In this document: positions 18,990 to 28,188 of the stretch, in pieces
Numbering within the stretch: position 1 is the stretch's first letter
Layout of the letters: each line of letters opens with the position of its first letter
Origin: an uncultured Succinivibrio sp.
GTDB taxonomy: Bacteria > Pseudomonadota > Gammaproteobacteria > Enterobacterales > Succinivibrionaceae
Assembly (NCBI GenBank): GCA_934218695.1
Contig: CAKQDA010000008.1
Span: 1-64,000 of the forward strand
DNA: 64,000 bases
Direction of reading: 5' to 3'
The notes under the pieces: model-generated
Databases searched by the model: none
Told to the model about the DNA's origin: nothing
What the model saw: the letters and a program-made list of their open reading frames with translations, nothing else
Position numbers and translations under genes: made by a program

Positions 18990-19544
18990 TCAGTTAAATT
19001 CCTTTTTAGCCAGTAAAAACTCGATATCAGCATCAGCTGAATCTAACTTAATTCTCTGTGCCTTAATAAAGTGTAACTTTGGATAAAGTGATTTCAGATC
19101 AGAAAATGCTCTGTCAATTGAGCTGCTACCTGAGGTGCAGAACAGGTAAATTTTCTTACCCTCAAGATTATAGCTTTCAATAAAGGTTTGAATGATTCTA
19201 GGGGCGGTACCCCACCAAATAGGGAAGCCTAAATATACATTTTCTTTGTCATTAACGGCAGACAAGTCATTTGCAATCTCTGGTCTTGCATCAGGAGTCT
19301 TCATCTCAACATTAGCTCTGCAATTATCCTGTCTGTAATTTAAATCGTCGTTGGTATATACCTGTTTAGCTTTAATAGCTAAATCCTGTGCATCTAACTT
19401 TTTAGCTAACGTCCGTGCCACAATTTTTGTGTTACCTGATGCTGAGAAATAAACAATGATATCGTTTGTAACGGCAAATGAATTTACTGAAAAACTCATA
19501 ATAGCTACTAGTGATAGACACTTAATCAGCTTTGAAAACTTCAT
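18990..19544 (-). CDS. Exported flavodoxin-like protein
   Basis: 184 residues with a signal peptide (MKFSKLIKC, hydrophobic core, NSFA|V) followed by a flavodoxin fold: YFSASGNTK forms the FMN phosphate loop, GFPIWWGTAP the second isoalloxazine loop, and LFCTSGSSSID the third. This fits the flavodoxin_4-type family. The start at 19544 has AAGGAG 7 nt upstream; an ORF start 8 codons earlier is not needed. An FMN electron carrier outside the cytoplasm, perhaps quinone or nitroreductase-like, is the reasonable guess. Third gene of the 20358-18990 operon. Confidence 0.75.
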   Translation of the reverse strand: MKFSKLIKCLSLVAIMSFSVNSFAVTNDIIVYFSASGNTKIVARTLAKKLDAQDLAIKAKQVYTNDDLNYRQDNCRANVEMKTPDARPEIANDLSAVNDKENVYLGFPIWWGTAPRIIQTFIESYNLEGKKIYLFCTSGSSSIDRAFSDLKSLYPKLHFIKAQRIKLDSADADIEFLLAKKEFN

Positions 19545-19581
19545 AAAAACTCCTTGTGAATAGGGCAAACATCAATGTAGA

Positions 19582-20016
19582 TTATGCTAACTTTGCATAT
19601 TCGTCATCTGAGACTGCTTCAAGCAATTCGTTTGAAGTGTTTTCTCCTAGAACTTCTACAGCAACATGAGAGAAGTAACTGTCATTTTTAGCACCGTGCC
19701 AGTGTTTTACTTCTGGTTTTATAAAGACTACAGAACCTTCATGTAAACTTACAGGTTCTTTGCCTTCTTCTACATACCAGCCTTCACCACAGGTGCAGAT
19801 TAAGATCTGACCACCACCATTTGTAGCATGGTGAACGTGCCAGTTGTTTCTGCAACCAGGTTCAAAAGTAACGTTTGCGACAACAAAAGGTTCACCTGGT
19901 TTTAATAACAGGTTTAAAAATGAATTGCCTTTAAAATACTGAGCATATGCAGTGTTTGGATTCCCTTTACCAAATACATTTGCTTTTTCAAATTGAGCCT
20001 TATCTGGGTATTTCAT
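19582..20016 (-). CDS. Cupin-domain protein of the carboxymuconolactone-decarboxylase-associated type
   Basis: 144 residues, single beta-barrel cupin. Metal-type motif 1 WHVHHATNGGGQ has His-x-His but Gln in place of the usual Glu; motif 2 is PEVKHWHGA. Proteins with GGGQ...GEGWY and KHWHGA are commonly paired with or fused to carboxymuconolactone decarboxylases, which is exactly the neighbour here (20026-20358). A small-molecule enzyme is likely; substrate unknown. Confidence 0.8.
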   Translation of the reverse strand: MKYPDKAQFEKANVFGKGNPNTAYAQYFKGNSFLNLLLKPGEPFVVANVTFEPGCRNNWHVHHATNGGGQILICTCGEGWYVEEGKEPVSLHEGSVVFIKPEVKHWHGAKNDSYFSHVAVEVLGENTSNELLEAVSDDEYAKLA

Positions 20017-20025
20017 AAAATCCTC

Positions 20026-20358
20026 TTAATCTTTATAAATGTCTTTAATTATATTAAATGCTGCCCATGCCTTAGGCCATCCTGCGTAGAAAGCTACATG
20101 AGTAATCATGGCAACCATTTCCTTTTTTGATACGCCATTCTTTTTTGCATTCTGTAAATGGAACTTTAAAGAACTGTCAGTAATGCCACTTGCAACTAAG
20201 GTAGAAACTGTGATCATGCAGCGTGTCTTCAAATTTAAAGTGCTGTCGGACCAAACTTCACCGAACAGTACATCATCGTTGTATTTTGCAAACCCTGGTG
20301 CTAACTTGCCTAAAATATCACGACCTGCGGTTACAACAAATTTCTGCTCTTCACTCAT
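20026..20358 (-). CDS. Carboxymuconolactone decarboxylase (CMD/AhpD-fold) family protein
   Basis: 110 residues. RCMITVSTLVASG and MITHVAFYAGWPKAWAAF are the conserved CMD helices. There is no CxxC pair, so it is not an AhpD-type peroxidase partner. The start at 20358 is chosen for AAGAGG upstream; a longer frame to 20391 lacks support. First gene of a three-gene operon with the cupin and the exported flavodoxin. Confidence 0.82.
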   Translation of the reverse strand: MSEEQKFVVTAGRDILGKLAPGFAKYNDDVLFGEVWSDSTLNLKTRCMITVSTLVASGITDSSLKFHLQNAKKNGVSKKEMVAMITHVAFYAGWPKAWAAFNIIKDIYKD

Positions 20359-20447
20359 ATAAGCCTCTTCTTGGTATAGTCTTTTGACCATAAATCTATG
20401 GTTCTCTTTATCTATGTCTTAATTATAAAAATCTTGAGAGTATGAAA

Positions 20448-20516
20448 TTTGCACAATCTTTTCAAAATATTGTCAATTCTTCTAAAAATGCTTATTTTCT
20501 TGTCAAATTGTGCAAA
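20448..20516. promoter_or_regulatory. Paired operator-like half-sites in the CMD-fliS divergent region
   Basis: TTTGCACAAT (20448-20457) and its exact reverse complement ATTGTGCAAA (20507-20516) form a 10-bp inverted repeat with 49 bp between. It lies upstream of the CMD/cupin/flavodoxin operon. No regulator gene is adjacent. Confidence 0.4.
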
Positions 20517-20630
20517 GTGTCTTAAATGAAAATATGTCTTTTTCTGTTAGAATAGCCCTCAAAATCGTGATTTTTAACTTAGATCATTACCTGATAAGTA
20601 TTACAGGACACAAGTTTTGTAAATTGGAGC

Positions 20631-20657
20631 TAAACATTTTTTCAATTTGCACGATAA
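20631..20657 (+). promoter_or_regulatory. Sigma-28 (FliA)-like promoter of fliS
   Basis: TAAA (20631-20634), exactly 15 bp, CACGATAA (20650-20657), matching 6 of 8 of the GCCGATAA -10 element. About 40 bp before the fliS ATG. Confidence 0.65.
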
Positions 20658-20698
20658 TATAAATAAGTAAATGAGTATTTTTGATTGCAGGAGATCAA

Positions 20699-21124
20699 AT
20701 GTACGGACGTAATTTAAAAGCTTATAAGCGCACAAACCTCGAGGCTGAACTGTCTGTAGCAGATCCTCACAGGATCATACAGATGATGTACGAGGGATTG
20801 ATTGAACGCCTATCTCAGGCAAAGGGTGCCATTCTGCGCAATGACTTTGAGTATAAGGCAAACAGAATCGACAAGGCAATCGGTATTATCAATGGTCTGC
20901 AGACCGCTCTGGACAAGAGAGGAAATCCAGAGCTTTTTGACAGAATGTACGCTCTTTATGACTATATGAAAGAGTTGCTTGCAAAAGCTTCAGTATCTTT
21001 GGATGTGTCTCAGATTGATGAAGTAATTAATCTTATCCTGCCTATAAAACAGGCCTGGGATCAGATCCCTCAGGATATTAAGGATAAGACTAATCAGGAA
21101 ATTCTAAATTCACCTGATTATTAG
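20699..21124 (+). CDS. fliS: FliS, flagellin export chaperone
   Basis: 141 residues, four-helix bundle; keeps flagellin unpolymerised before export. Begins MYGRNLKAYKRTNLEAE, and contains DPHRIIQMMYEGLIERL and AIGIINGLQTALD, all typical of FliS. ATG at 20699 has AGGAG 5 nt upstream; the TTG at 20681 is rejected. It stands without fliD or fliT. Confidence 0.94.
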   Translation: MYGRNLKAYKRTNLEAELSVADPHRIIQMMYEGLIERLSQAKGAILRNDFEYKANRIDKAIGIINGLQTALDKRGNPELFDRMYALYDYMKELLAKASVSLDVSQIDEVINLILPIKQAWDQIPQDIKDKTNQEILNSPDY

Positions 21125-21155
21125 TTTTATTTCTGAATATACATTTTTTAGCGAT

Positions 21156-21194
21156 ATCCCTGTATTTAAGATTGATTAGGTACAGGGATTTTTT
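21156..21194 (+). terminator. Intrinsic terminator of fliS
   Basis: ATCCCTGTA (21156-21164) pairs with TACAGGGAT (21181-21189), followed by TTTTTG. Confidence 0.8.
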
Positions 21195-21220
21195 GTCAGT
21201 TAAACGGACAGGATAACTTT

Positions 21221-21838
21221 ATGGATAACAGATTATTTCTGACTTGGACAAAAGATCTTCAAAGTATAGCTCAGGCAGGTCTTTATTACGGTAAGGACGT
21301 TTTTGACAGAGAACGATATGAAAAAATTAGAGAAATCTCTGCTCAGATGATGTCAGAGATATCTGATCTTGAGGTAGGTAAGGTTAAAGATCTCTTCTGC
21401 AATGAGATAGGCTATCAGACTCCTAAAATTGATACGCGATCTGCTATTTTCAAAAATGACAGGATCCTTCTGGTCAGAGAGAAAAACGGTACCTGGTCAT
21501 TACCTGGAGGATGGTGTGACTATAATGTTTCTGTTGCAGAAAATGCCGTAAAAGAGACCAGAGAGGAGTCTGGCTTTGATGTGAAAGTATTAAGGCTTAT
21601 TGCTGTTCAGGACAGAGCAAAGCACAATTCTCCTCTATATCCTTATGGTGTCTGCAAGATGTTTTTTGAATGTTCTATCACAGGAGGAGAGTTTAAAGAA
21701 AACAGTGAAACAACAGCGGTTGACTTTTTTACAGAGAACTCGCTTCCAGACCTTGCCACAGAAAAGAACAATGAAGAACAACTGAAAATGTGTTTTAAGG
21801 CACACCGTGATGAGCATTGGATGCCTTTAGTTGAGTAA
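21221..21838 (+). CDS. Nudix hydrolase with N-terminal NDP-X-hydrolase domain
   Basis: 205 residues. The first 60 residues form the helical N-terminal domain (FLTWTKDLQSIAQAGLYYG) found in hydrolases of nucleoside diphosphates linked to X. The Nudix box GGWCDYN...ENAVKETREESGF is complete, with the metal-binding REExxGF core. Likely hydrolyses ADP-ribose or a similar nucleoside diphosphate derivative; exact substrate unknown. AGGATAA ribosome site. Confidence 0.88.
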   Translation: MDNRLFLTWTKDLQSIAQAGLYYGKDVFDRERYEKIREISAQMMSEISDLEVGKVKDLFCNEIGYQTPKIDTRSAIFKNDRILLVREKNGTWSLPGGWCDYNVSVAENAVKETREESGFDVKVLRLIAVQDRAKHNSPLYPYGVCKMFFECSITGGEFKENSETTAVDFFTENSLPDLATEKNNEEQLKMCFKAHRDEHWMPLVE

Positions 21839-21861
21839 AAAACAGATCGGCTTTTAGGAAA

Positions 21862-21888
21862 TAAAAAAGGGGAGCAGATGCTCCCCAA
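21862..21888 (-). terminator. Bidirectional terminator between the Nudix gene and pyk
   Basis: GGGGAGC (21869-21875), loop AGAT, GCTCCCC (21880-21886). On the minus strand a T-run follows (termination of pyk); on the plus strand AATTTT follows. Confidence 0.85.
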
Positions 21889-21905
21889 TTTTCAGACGAC
21901 TACTG

Positions 21906-23324
21906 TTAGATAGTCTGTACTGACATGGTATTGGTGATTCCTGAAGGAACTAATGCACCGTTTACCATAACAATCTTATCGCCAGCCTTGGCAAGACCCA
22001 TCTCAACAGCTAACTTCTTACCTAACTGTAAGAATTCATCAGTTGAAGAAATACGGTCAACAATCTTAGGCATTACACCACGTGTTACGCATAACTGACG
22101 AGCAGCCTTTACGTTTGGTGTTAAAGCTAAAATCTCTGCCTTAGGATTGAATTTGCGAATTGCACGAGCTGAATTACCGTGCTCTGTTGCAACTACGATT
22201 ACTGGTACATTTAAAGCGTCAGCAGCTTCTACAGCAGCTAAACATGCTGAATCAGTAACAGTCTTTGCTGAAACTACAGCAGGGAATACCTTGCCGTGAT
22301 TCTCTTCACAGTATGAGTCAGTACGCTCACAGATGGTGTTCATGGTGCGAACAGCCTCACGTGGGTACTTACCCTTTGCAGACTCGCCTGATAACATAAC
22401 TGCATCAGTACCGTCCAGAATAGCATTGGTTACGTCACCTGCCTCAGCACGGGTTGGACGAGGATTCTTGATCATAGAATCTAACATCTGAGTTGCAGTG
22501 ATAACTGGCTTGCCTACCTGGTTGCAGCGCTTGATGATGTGCTTCTGGGCGAAGATAACGTCCTGAGCAGGGATCTCAACACCCATGTCACCACGGGCAA
22601 CCATGATACCGTCAGCAGTTGCAAGAATATCCTCAAAGTTATCCAAACCTTCCTGGTTTTCGATCTTGCAGATGATCTTGATATCGTTACCGCCGTTTGC
22701 GTCAAGGAAGTTACGAATATCTAAAACGTCTTCCTTGGTACGGGTAAATGAAGCAGCGATGAAGTCAACACCACGCTTGATGCCGAATAATAAATCGCCC
22801 TTGTCCTTTTCTGACAGGAATGGCATAGAAATGTGGGTATTTGGCAGGTTTACACCCTTGTGTTCACCGAGTTCGCCGTTGTTCTGTACTTCGCAGACAA
22901 CGTCTTCACCATTGATCTCGATAACCTTTAAGCCGATTAAACCGTCATCTAATAAAACAGTTGCGCCAACCTTTAAGTCCTTTGACAGGTTAGGGTAGGT
23001 AACACCAACTTTGTTCTTGTTGCCAACAAATTTACTGTCAGAAGTTAAAGTGATCTTATCGCCAGTAACTAAAGAAACATCTTCGCCGTTCTCAAGATCA
23101 CAGGTTCTGATCTCAGGACCCTTGGTATCTAATAGAACTGCAAAAACTTTACCTGTTTCCTGCATGATTGCGTTGATGTTTGTGATACGACCACCGTGCT
23201 CTTCAAAGTCACCGTGTGAGAAGTTCAGACGCATTACATTCATGCCTGAGTTTAGTAAGGTTTCCATAATTTCGCGCTTCTCGGACTTAGGACCGATAGT
23301 GCAGACCATTTTAGTCTTTTTCAT
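21906..23324 (-). CDS. pykF: Pyruvate kinase, PykF type
   Basis: Converts phosphoenolpyruvate and ADP to pyruvate and ATP. 472 residues, near the 470 of E. coli PykF, with [12 protein letters not shown] at the start, [23 protein letters not shown], and the signature [11 protein letters not shown] with the catalytic Lys. [10 protein letters not shown] and ATQMLDSM are present. Monocistronic, between two terminators. Confidence 0.97.
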   Translation of the reverse strand: MKKTKMVCTIGPKSEKREIMETLLNSGMNVMRLNFSHGDFEEHGGRITNINAIMQETGKVFAVLLDTKGPEIRTCDLENGEDVSLVTGDKITLTSDSKFVGNKNKVGVTYPNLSKDLKVGATVLLDDGLIGLKVIEINGEDVVCEVQNNGELGEHKGVNLPNTHISMPFLSEKDKGDLLFGIKRGVDFIAASFTRTKEDVLDIRNFLDANGGNDIKIICKIENQEGLDNFEDILATADGIMVARGDMGVEIPAQDVIFAQKHIIKRCNQVGKPVITATQMLDSMIKNPRPTRAEAGDVTNAILDGTDAVMLSGESAKGKYPREAVRTMNTICERTDSYCEENHGKVFPAVVSAKTVTDSACLAAVEAADALNVPVIVVATEHGNSARAIRKFNPKAEILALTPNVKAARQLCVTRGVMPKIVDRISSTDEFLQLGKKLAVEMGLAKAGDKIVMVNGALVPSGITNTMSVQTI

Positions 23325-23436
23325 ATTTAGGCTCTCCTAGCGGAGTAATAAGATTGAAGAATATTGTTTGTAAAAATTCACGCAAATTATAGCAGAATTC
23401 AAAATAAATAATAGTTAAATTTTGTTAACAGTATCA

Positions 23437-23470
23437 AAAAAAATCGAGCAGTTTAATGCTCGATTTTTTT
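23437..23470 (-). terminator. Intrinsic terminator of the frd operon
   Basis: AAATCGAGCA pairs with TGCTCGATTT around GTTTAA, with T-runs on either strand; it lies 30 bp past frdD. Confidence 0.88.
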
Positions 23471-23499
23471 ACTTAAGTTTACTTAATTTTTTCTTTTAA

Positions 23500-23877
23500 T
23501 TAAAAGAACTTAACATACATTAAGAACTGTAAACCCAGAGAAATAAATGATATTGCTGCAGCAGTGCCGTAAGCAATGTACCATGTTAGTTTTGAGTGAA
23601 TACCAAAATCATGGCTTGAGTGATGCATTCTGTGTAAAGCATAGAAGCTTAACAGGAAAACAACACCAAATACACATAAGCTTAAGAACCAGTTGCTGAA
23701 AATGCTGTAAACCTGACCCAGGTTTAAAACACAGTGCTGAAGATCTGAACTGGTCAGACCTGCTGCGATCAGAACTACCATTACAGCTGGTAATACAATA
23801 GCTGCAACCATGCCGCCAGCACCGAACATTAACCAGTACATTGGCTCGTCTGAACGAGTTGGAAGAAATTGACGCAT
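23500..23877 (-). CDS. frdD: FrdD, fumarate reductase membrane anchor subunit D
   Basis: 125 residues with three predicted TM helices; anchors FrdAB to the inner membrane and with FrdC forms the quinol site. RRMHH-type HRMHHSSHDFG in the second loop fits. AAGGAG before ATG. Fourth gene of frdABCD. Confidence 0.9.
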   Translation of the reverse strand: MRQFLPTRSDEPMYWLMFGAGGMVAAIVLPAVMVVLIAAGLTSSDLQHCVLNLGQVYSIFSNWFLSLCVFGVVFLLSFYALHRMHHSSHDFGIHSKLTWYIAYGTAAAISFISLGLQFLMYVKFF

Positions 23878-23890
23878 TTGTGAATTCTCC

Positions 23891-24343
23891 TTAAATGGTT
23901 AAGAAAGCAACAGCCAGGATAACTACGGTAGCGCCAACTAATGCTAAGTATAAAGCGCTCTTGGTTACCCACTCTGGCAGAAGCTCAGTTGAGTTCTTGT
24001 TCATGAATACACGAACAGCCTTTGGCATTAAAGCAAACCAGGTTACAGCATGGAAAAGCTGTGAAACCAGGATCACAACATTAATTGCGATGATGACTGG
24101 GTTGCCCAGGAAGTTCTGCAGATACCAGATGTATGGAGCAACACCAGTTAAGGTAGGTGCTGAGCCAACTTCACATAAAGCTAGCATGAAGATACCAAAC
24201 ACAATCTCAAGTACAGCCAGTAAAGCCAGCACAGCAGTGCCTTCACGAACCATATAGTAGATGTAGAATGGGTTTTCCATCCACCAGGTTAATTTCTTAA
24301 CAGGTGGGTTGTATGGCTTACGATATGATTTTACTTCGCTCAT
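23891..24343 (-). CDS. frdC: FrdC, fumarate reductase membrane anchor subunit C
   Basis: 150 residues, three TM helices. The N-terminal YRKPYNPPVKKLTWW and the ENPFYIYYMVREGTA segment match FrdC. It precedes frdD by 13 bp and follows frdB by 4 bp. Confidence 0.92.
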   Translation of the reverse strand: MSEVKSYRKPYNPPVKKLTWWMENPFYIYYMVREGTAVLALLAVLEIVFGIFMLALCEVGSAPTLTGVAPYIWYLQNFLGNPVIIAINVVILVSQLFHAVTWFALMPKAVRVFMNKNSTELLPEWVTKSALYLALVGATVVILAVAFLTI

Positions 24344-24347
24344 TTTA

Positions 24348-25100
24348 TTAGTGCTCCGGTTTGATCATGTTGAATACGTAGTCTGTAGCAGACATCTTCT
24401 TGCCTAACTGAATAGCTGAAGATGGATCTACGTGTTTTGGACAAACCTCTGAGCAGTAACCTACGAAGGTACAGCCCCAAACGCCTTCCTCTGAATTCAG
24501 GAATGGTGCACGAAGTTTTGCGCCAGCGTCACGATTATCAACATTGTAGCGGTATAGCAGAGTTAAGGCTGCAGGACCGATGAACTTAGGGTTCAGTTTG
24601 TACTGAGGACAAGCTGCATAACAGCAACCGCAGTTGATACACTGAGCGAACTGCAGGTATGCCTCCATCTGCATAGGAGTCTGCTTGAAGTTCTTGTTCA
24701 GTGGCATATTTGCGTTCTTTGCATCAGGAATGATGTAAGGCTTGATACGCTCAATCTTCTCGATAAGATCAGACAGGTCAACAACTAGATCACGCTCGAT
24801 AGGGAAGTTTGCCAGTGGCTCAATCTTCATGTCCTTACCTTCATAGTCACGCAGGAAGGTCTTACATGCTAGGTGAGGAACACCGTTTACCATCATACCG
24901 CATGATCCGCAGACTGCCATACGGCATGACCAGCGGAATGAAAGGCTAGGCTCGAAGTTGTCCTTGATGTAGAACAGAGCCTCAAGAACAGATGTATCCT
25001 TGTGATAAGGAACATCAAAGGTCTGCTCCCAAGGTGCCTTGTCCAGCTCTGGGCGGTAGCGAAGAACAGTGATCTTCATAGTTTTCTGCTGTGATTCCAT
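24348..25100 (-). CDS. frdB: FrdB, fumarate reductase iron-sulfur subunit
   Basis: 250 residues. Cluster motifs are in order: [2Fe-2S] [10 protein letters not shown] with a further Cys, [4Fe-4S] [12 protein letters not shown], and [3Fe-4S] [13 protein letters not shown]. It passes electrons from menaquinol at FrdCD to FrdA. The start overlaps the frdA stop by one base (TAATG), showing translational coupling. Confidence 0.97.
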   Translation of the reverse strand: MESQQKTMKITVLRYRPELDKAPWEQTFDVPYHKDTSVLEALFYIKDNFEPSLSFRWSCRMAVCGSCGMMVNGVPHLACKTFLRDYEGKDMKIEPLANFPIERDLVVDLSDLIEKIERIKPYIIPDAKNANMPLNKNFKQTPMQMEAYLQFAQCINCGCCYAACPQYKLNPKFIGPAALTLLYRYNVDNRDAGAKLRAPFLNSEEGVWGCTFVGYCSEVCPKHVDPSSAIQLGKKMSATDYVFNMIKPEH

Positions 25101-26908
25101 TATTTAGCCTCCTTTGCCTTTCTTGCGGCTTCAGCAGCTTCTGCTTCAGCACCATATACACGCTTAGCAGGCTGGAAGGTTGTAATCTTAACGTCGCTCA
25201 GTTCAATTCTTGGCTCATCTGCACCGTCTTGCTTGAATGCTAATGAGTGCTTTAAGAAGTTTACGTCATCACGCTGCTTGTATGCACCATTAGGACCGTC
25301 TAAACGCTGATGTGAACCACGTGACTCTTTACGGTTGATAGCTGAGTGAACCATACACTGTGCCACATCTAAGGTGTAGCCTAACTCAATGCGGTTCATC
25401 CACTCTGTGTTGAATACACGACCGCGGTCGGTGATACCAACATTTACAAGACGCTTCTGTAACTGCTTTAAGGTATCAATGGTCTTCTGCATTGACTCTT
25501 CTTCACGATAGATACCAACGCCTTCTTCCATTGACTGACCCATCTCGTGACGGATCTTAGACTGTGATTCGGTTCCCTTTACATCGAACAGGTCTAAAGC
25601 ACGCTTTTGAGCTGCTTCTGCCTGACGGGCAAGCTCTGGTGAATCGAAGTCCTTTAACTGATGAGCACGTTCTGCCATTGCATCACCACCGATCTTACCG
25701 AATACGATGGTCTCAACCAGTGAGTTAGAACCTAAGCGGTTTGCACCGTGAATACCAACAGATGCACACTCGCCACCTGCATACAGACCAGGCATACGGG
25801 TTTCGGTGTTACCGTTTGTCTCGATACCGCCCATGGTGTAGTGAACTACTGGACGAACTGGAACAGGAGCCTTTACAGGATCAACACCTGAGTAGGTCAT
25901 TGCAAGTTCGCAGATCAGAGGTAAACGCTCATGCAGATATTTCTCACCTAAGTGAGTCAGGTCTAAGTGAACAGCCTCACCTAATGGATACTTAATGGTA
26001 CGGCCTTTCTTTGACTCGTTCCAGAAAGCCTGTGACAGACGGTCACGTGGACCTAATTCCATGTACTTGTTCTTTGGATGTCCAACAGGGGTTTCAGGGC
26101 CTAAGCCGTAATCCTGTAAGTAGCGGTAGCCATCCTTGTTGTACAGAACACCACCTTCACCACGGCAGCCTTCAGTCATTAACAGACCGCAGCCTAAAAG
26201 GCCAGTTGGGTGGTACTGAACGAATTCCATATCGCGTAATGGCACACCGTGACGATATGCTAAAGCCATGCCGTCACCTGTTACGATACCGCCGTTGGTG
26301 TTGAACAGATAGCAACGACCTGCACCACCGGTTGCTAAGAATACTGCCTTTGCATTGATCTGACGGAAAACACCATTCTGTAAATCATAGCAGACAACAC
26401 CACGACACTGACCGTCCTCTTCAAGAAGGTCCAGTACGAAGTGCTCATCAAAGCGCTGAATTGAAGGGAACTTAACTGAAGTCTGATATAAGGTGTGTAA
26501 CATGTGGAAACCAGACTTGTCGGCAGCAAACCATGTGCGAGGTACTTTCATACCACCGAAACGACGAACGTTAACGTCACCGTTTGGTTTACGGCTCCAA
26601 GGGCATCCCCAGTGCTCTAACTGGTATAATTCTTCAGGTGCCTGGTGAACGAACTTTTCAACAACATCCTGCTCACACAGCCAGTCACCACCGGCTACTG
26701 TATCCTCAAAATGTTTCTGATATGAGTCGTCATCACGAACAACACCTGCGGCACCACCTTCGGCAGCAACAGTGTGTGAACGCATTGGGTAAACTTTGGA
26801 AATGAGTGCTACTCTTAACTTTGGGTCAGCCTGAGCAACTGCAATGGCAGCGCGAAGACCTGTACCACCTGCACCCACGATCGCAACATCGGCTTGATAT
26901 TTTTCCAC
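25100..26908 (-). CDS. frdA: FrdA, fumarate reductase flavoprotein subunit
   Basis: 602 residues. Reduces fumarate to succinate as terminal step of anaerobic respiration or succinate fermentation. [10 protein letters not shown] binds [13 protein letters not shown] carries the covalent-FAD His (45), and the capping-domain GHTYxxx-type residues HPTGL and R-rich [12 protein letters not shown] region are in place. Assigned as fumarate reductase, not succinate dehydrogenase, because the anchors are FrdC and FrdD types. Start is GTG with AGGAG 6 nt upstream. Confidence 0.96.
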   Translation of the reverse strand: MEKYQADVAIVGAGGTGLRAAIAVAQADPKLRVALISKVYPMRSHTVAAEGGAAGVVRDDDSYQKHFEDTVAGGDWLCEQDVVEKFVHQAPEELYQLEHWGCPWSRKPNGDVNVRRFGGMKVPRTWFAADKSGFHMLHTLYQTSVKFPSIQRFDEHFVLDLLEEDGQCRGVVCYDLQNGVFRQINAKAVFLATGGAGRCYLFNTNGGIVTGDGMALAYRHGVPLRDMEFVQYHPTGLLGCGLLMTEGCRGEGGVLYNKDGYRYLQDYGLGPETPVGHPKNKYMELGPRDRLSQAFWNESKKGRTIKYPLGEAVHLDLTHLGEKYLHERLPLICELAMTYSGVDPVKAPVPVRPVVHYTMGGIETNGNTETRMPGLYAGGECASVGIHGANRLGSNSLVETIVFGKIGGDAMAERAHQLKDFDSPELARQAEAAQKRALDLFDVKGTESQSKIRHEMGQSMEEGVGIYREEESMQKTIDTLKQLQKRLVNVGITDRGRVFNTEWMNRIELGYTLDVAQCMVHSAINRKESRGSHQRLDGPNGAYKQRDDVNFLKHSLAFKQDGADEPRIELSDVKITTFQPAKRVYGAEAEAAEAARKAKEAK

Positions 26909-27121
26909 GTGAATCTCCTAATTACCGTAAGGATCTCTGCACAATAAAACAGAGTCCGAGGTTAGCAAGCAAAAAAACAACATAATTATAACTGTAAATG
27001 ATATTTTTTTTTATTTTTAAATGTCAGATTTTATTAACATATTGAAAATAAACAAAAAATATTATCTACAATAATAGACAAAAATCTAAAATCTCATAAT
27101 TGCTCGTTTTTGAGGAAATTT

Positions 27122-27979
27122 TTATTTTTCCGGAGCAGAAACAATAAGAGATCTTCCCATCTTTACAGGAAGCAGAGGTTCAATATCTGAAGGTAATTCT
27201 CCCTGGTTATTTCCCCACAGGCAGATAACAGTACTGCCGTATTTGAAGTAACCTATTTCATCACCTTTCTGATAGTGAATGTTTTCGTTTGAGTAGTCCT
27301 TTATTTCAAGTCCGACTCTTCTGTTTACAGTACCACCCCAGGTGGTGTGGATACTGCCTACCAGAGCTGCTCCTACCATTACCACACATAAAGGTCCTAC
27401 AGCTGTTTCAAAAAAGCACACCATTCTTTCGTTGACTGTATATAAATCGGGCATGCCGGATATGTTTCTCCTGCCTACAGGGAACAGTCTGCCTGGCACA
27501 TGAATAGCCTTCTTTAATTTTCCGTCAATAGGCATATGAATTCTGTGATAGTTTGAAGGAGAGAGGTAGATACATGCGTAGCGTCCATCTTCAAACTGTT
27601 CTGAATCAAGAGTGTTTCCACCAACGAGTGCCTTTAATGAATAATCGATACCTTTTGCCTGGATCAGCCTGCCGTTTGTTATCTTTCCTGCCTGACCTAT
27701 TGTGCCATCCACTGGGCATACAGCTAGGCAGTCTTTGTCCAGTGGTCTTGCGTTGGCTTCGAGTTTTCTTATAAAGAAATCATTGAAAGTTTTATATGAT
27801 TCAAGATCCTTGTTTGCAATTTCATCTGTGTTGATACTGAAGGTTTTGATGAAGTTTCTGATGAGAAACTGAGTGAATTTACCCATTGGCACATCTGTCA
27901 GCTTTGCAGACAGTGAAGAGAGTGTAGTAAAAGGGGTAAGTGTTTCGACTGTTTTGAGTAAAAATGAAGTAAATGACAT
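27122..27979 (-). CDS. psd: Phosphatidylserine decarboxylase proenzyme
   Basis: 285 residues. Converts phosphatidylserine to phosphatidylethanolamine at the inner membrane. Autocleavage at the GST motif near the C-terminus (FKYGSTVI) makes the pyruvoyl group on the small subunit; YHRIHMPIDG and GALLVGSI-like VGAALVGSIHTT are conserved. The start at 27979 is preferred for GGAG 5 nt upstream; 14 earlier codons are unlikely to be translated. Monocistronic. Confidence 0.93.
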   Translation of the reverse strand: MSFTSFLLKTVETLTPFTTLSSLSAKLTDVPMGKFTQFLIRNFIKTFSINTDEIANKDLESYKTFNDFFIRKLEANARPLDKDCLAVCPVDGTIGQAGKITNGRLIQAKGIDYSLKALVGGNTLDSEQFEDGRYACIYLSPSNYHRIHMPIDGKLKKAIHVPGRLFPVGRRNISGMPDLYTVNERMVCFFETAVGPLCVVMVGAALVGSIHTTWGGTVNRRVGLEIKDYSNENIHYQKGDEIGYFKYGSTVICLWGNNQGELPSDIEPLLPVKMGRSLIVSAPEK

Positions 27980-28120
27980 TGCTTCTCCAGAACAAACTAT
28001 GTATGGCAAAACTGAGTACATTGTTTGTGAATAATAGAAGAATATAAAAAAATTGCGAAGATTTTATCAAAATCTTGTGAAATTTAGCAAAAGAATATGT
28101 CTATTTGACAGTGCTGTCAT

Positions 28121-28153
28121 AAAAACAGGCCATACTCACGAGAATACGGCCTG
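28121..28153 (-). terminator. Intrinsic terminator of the first chemoreceptor gene
   Basis: On the minus strand CAGGCC-GTATTC-TCGT-GAGTAT-GGCCTG (imperfect inner pairs) is followed by TTTTTA. Confidence 0.75.
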
Positions 28154-28188
28154 CGCTTTAGGTTATTCAGTTAATGATAATATGAAGA

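Noticed and set aside
26909..27121. FNR site upstream of frdA
   Set aside because: Expected for fumarate reductase, but no TTGAT-N4-ATCAA-like sequence is visible in the spacer.
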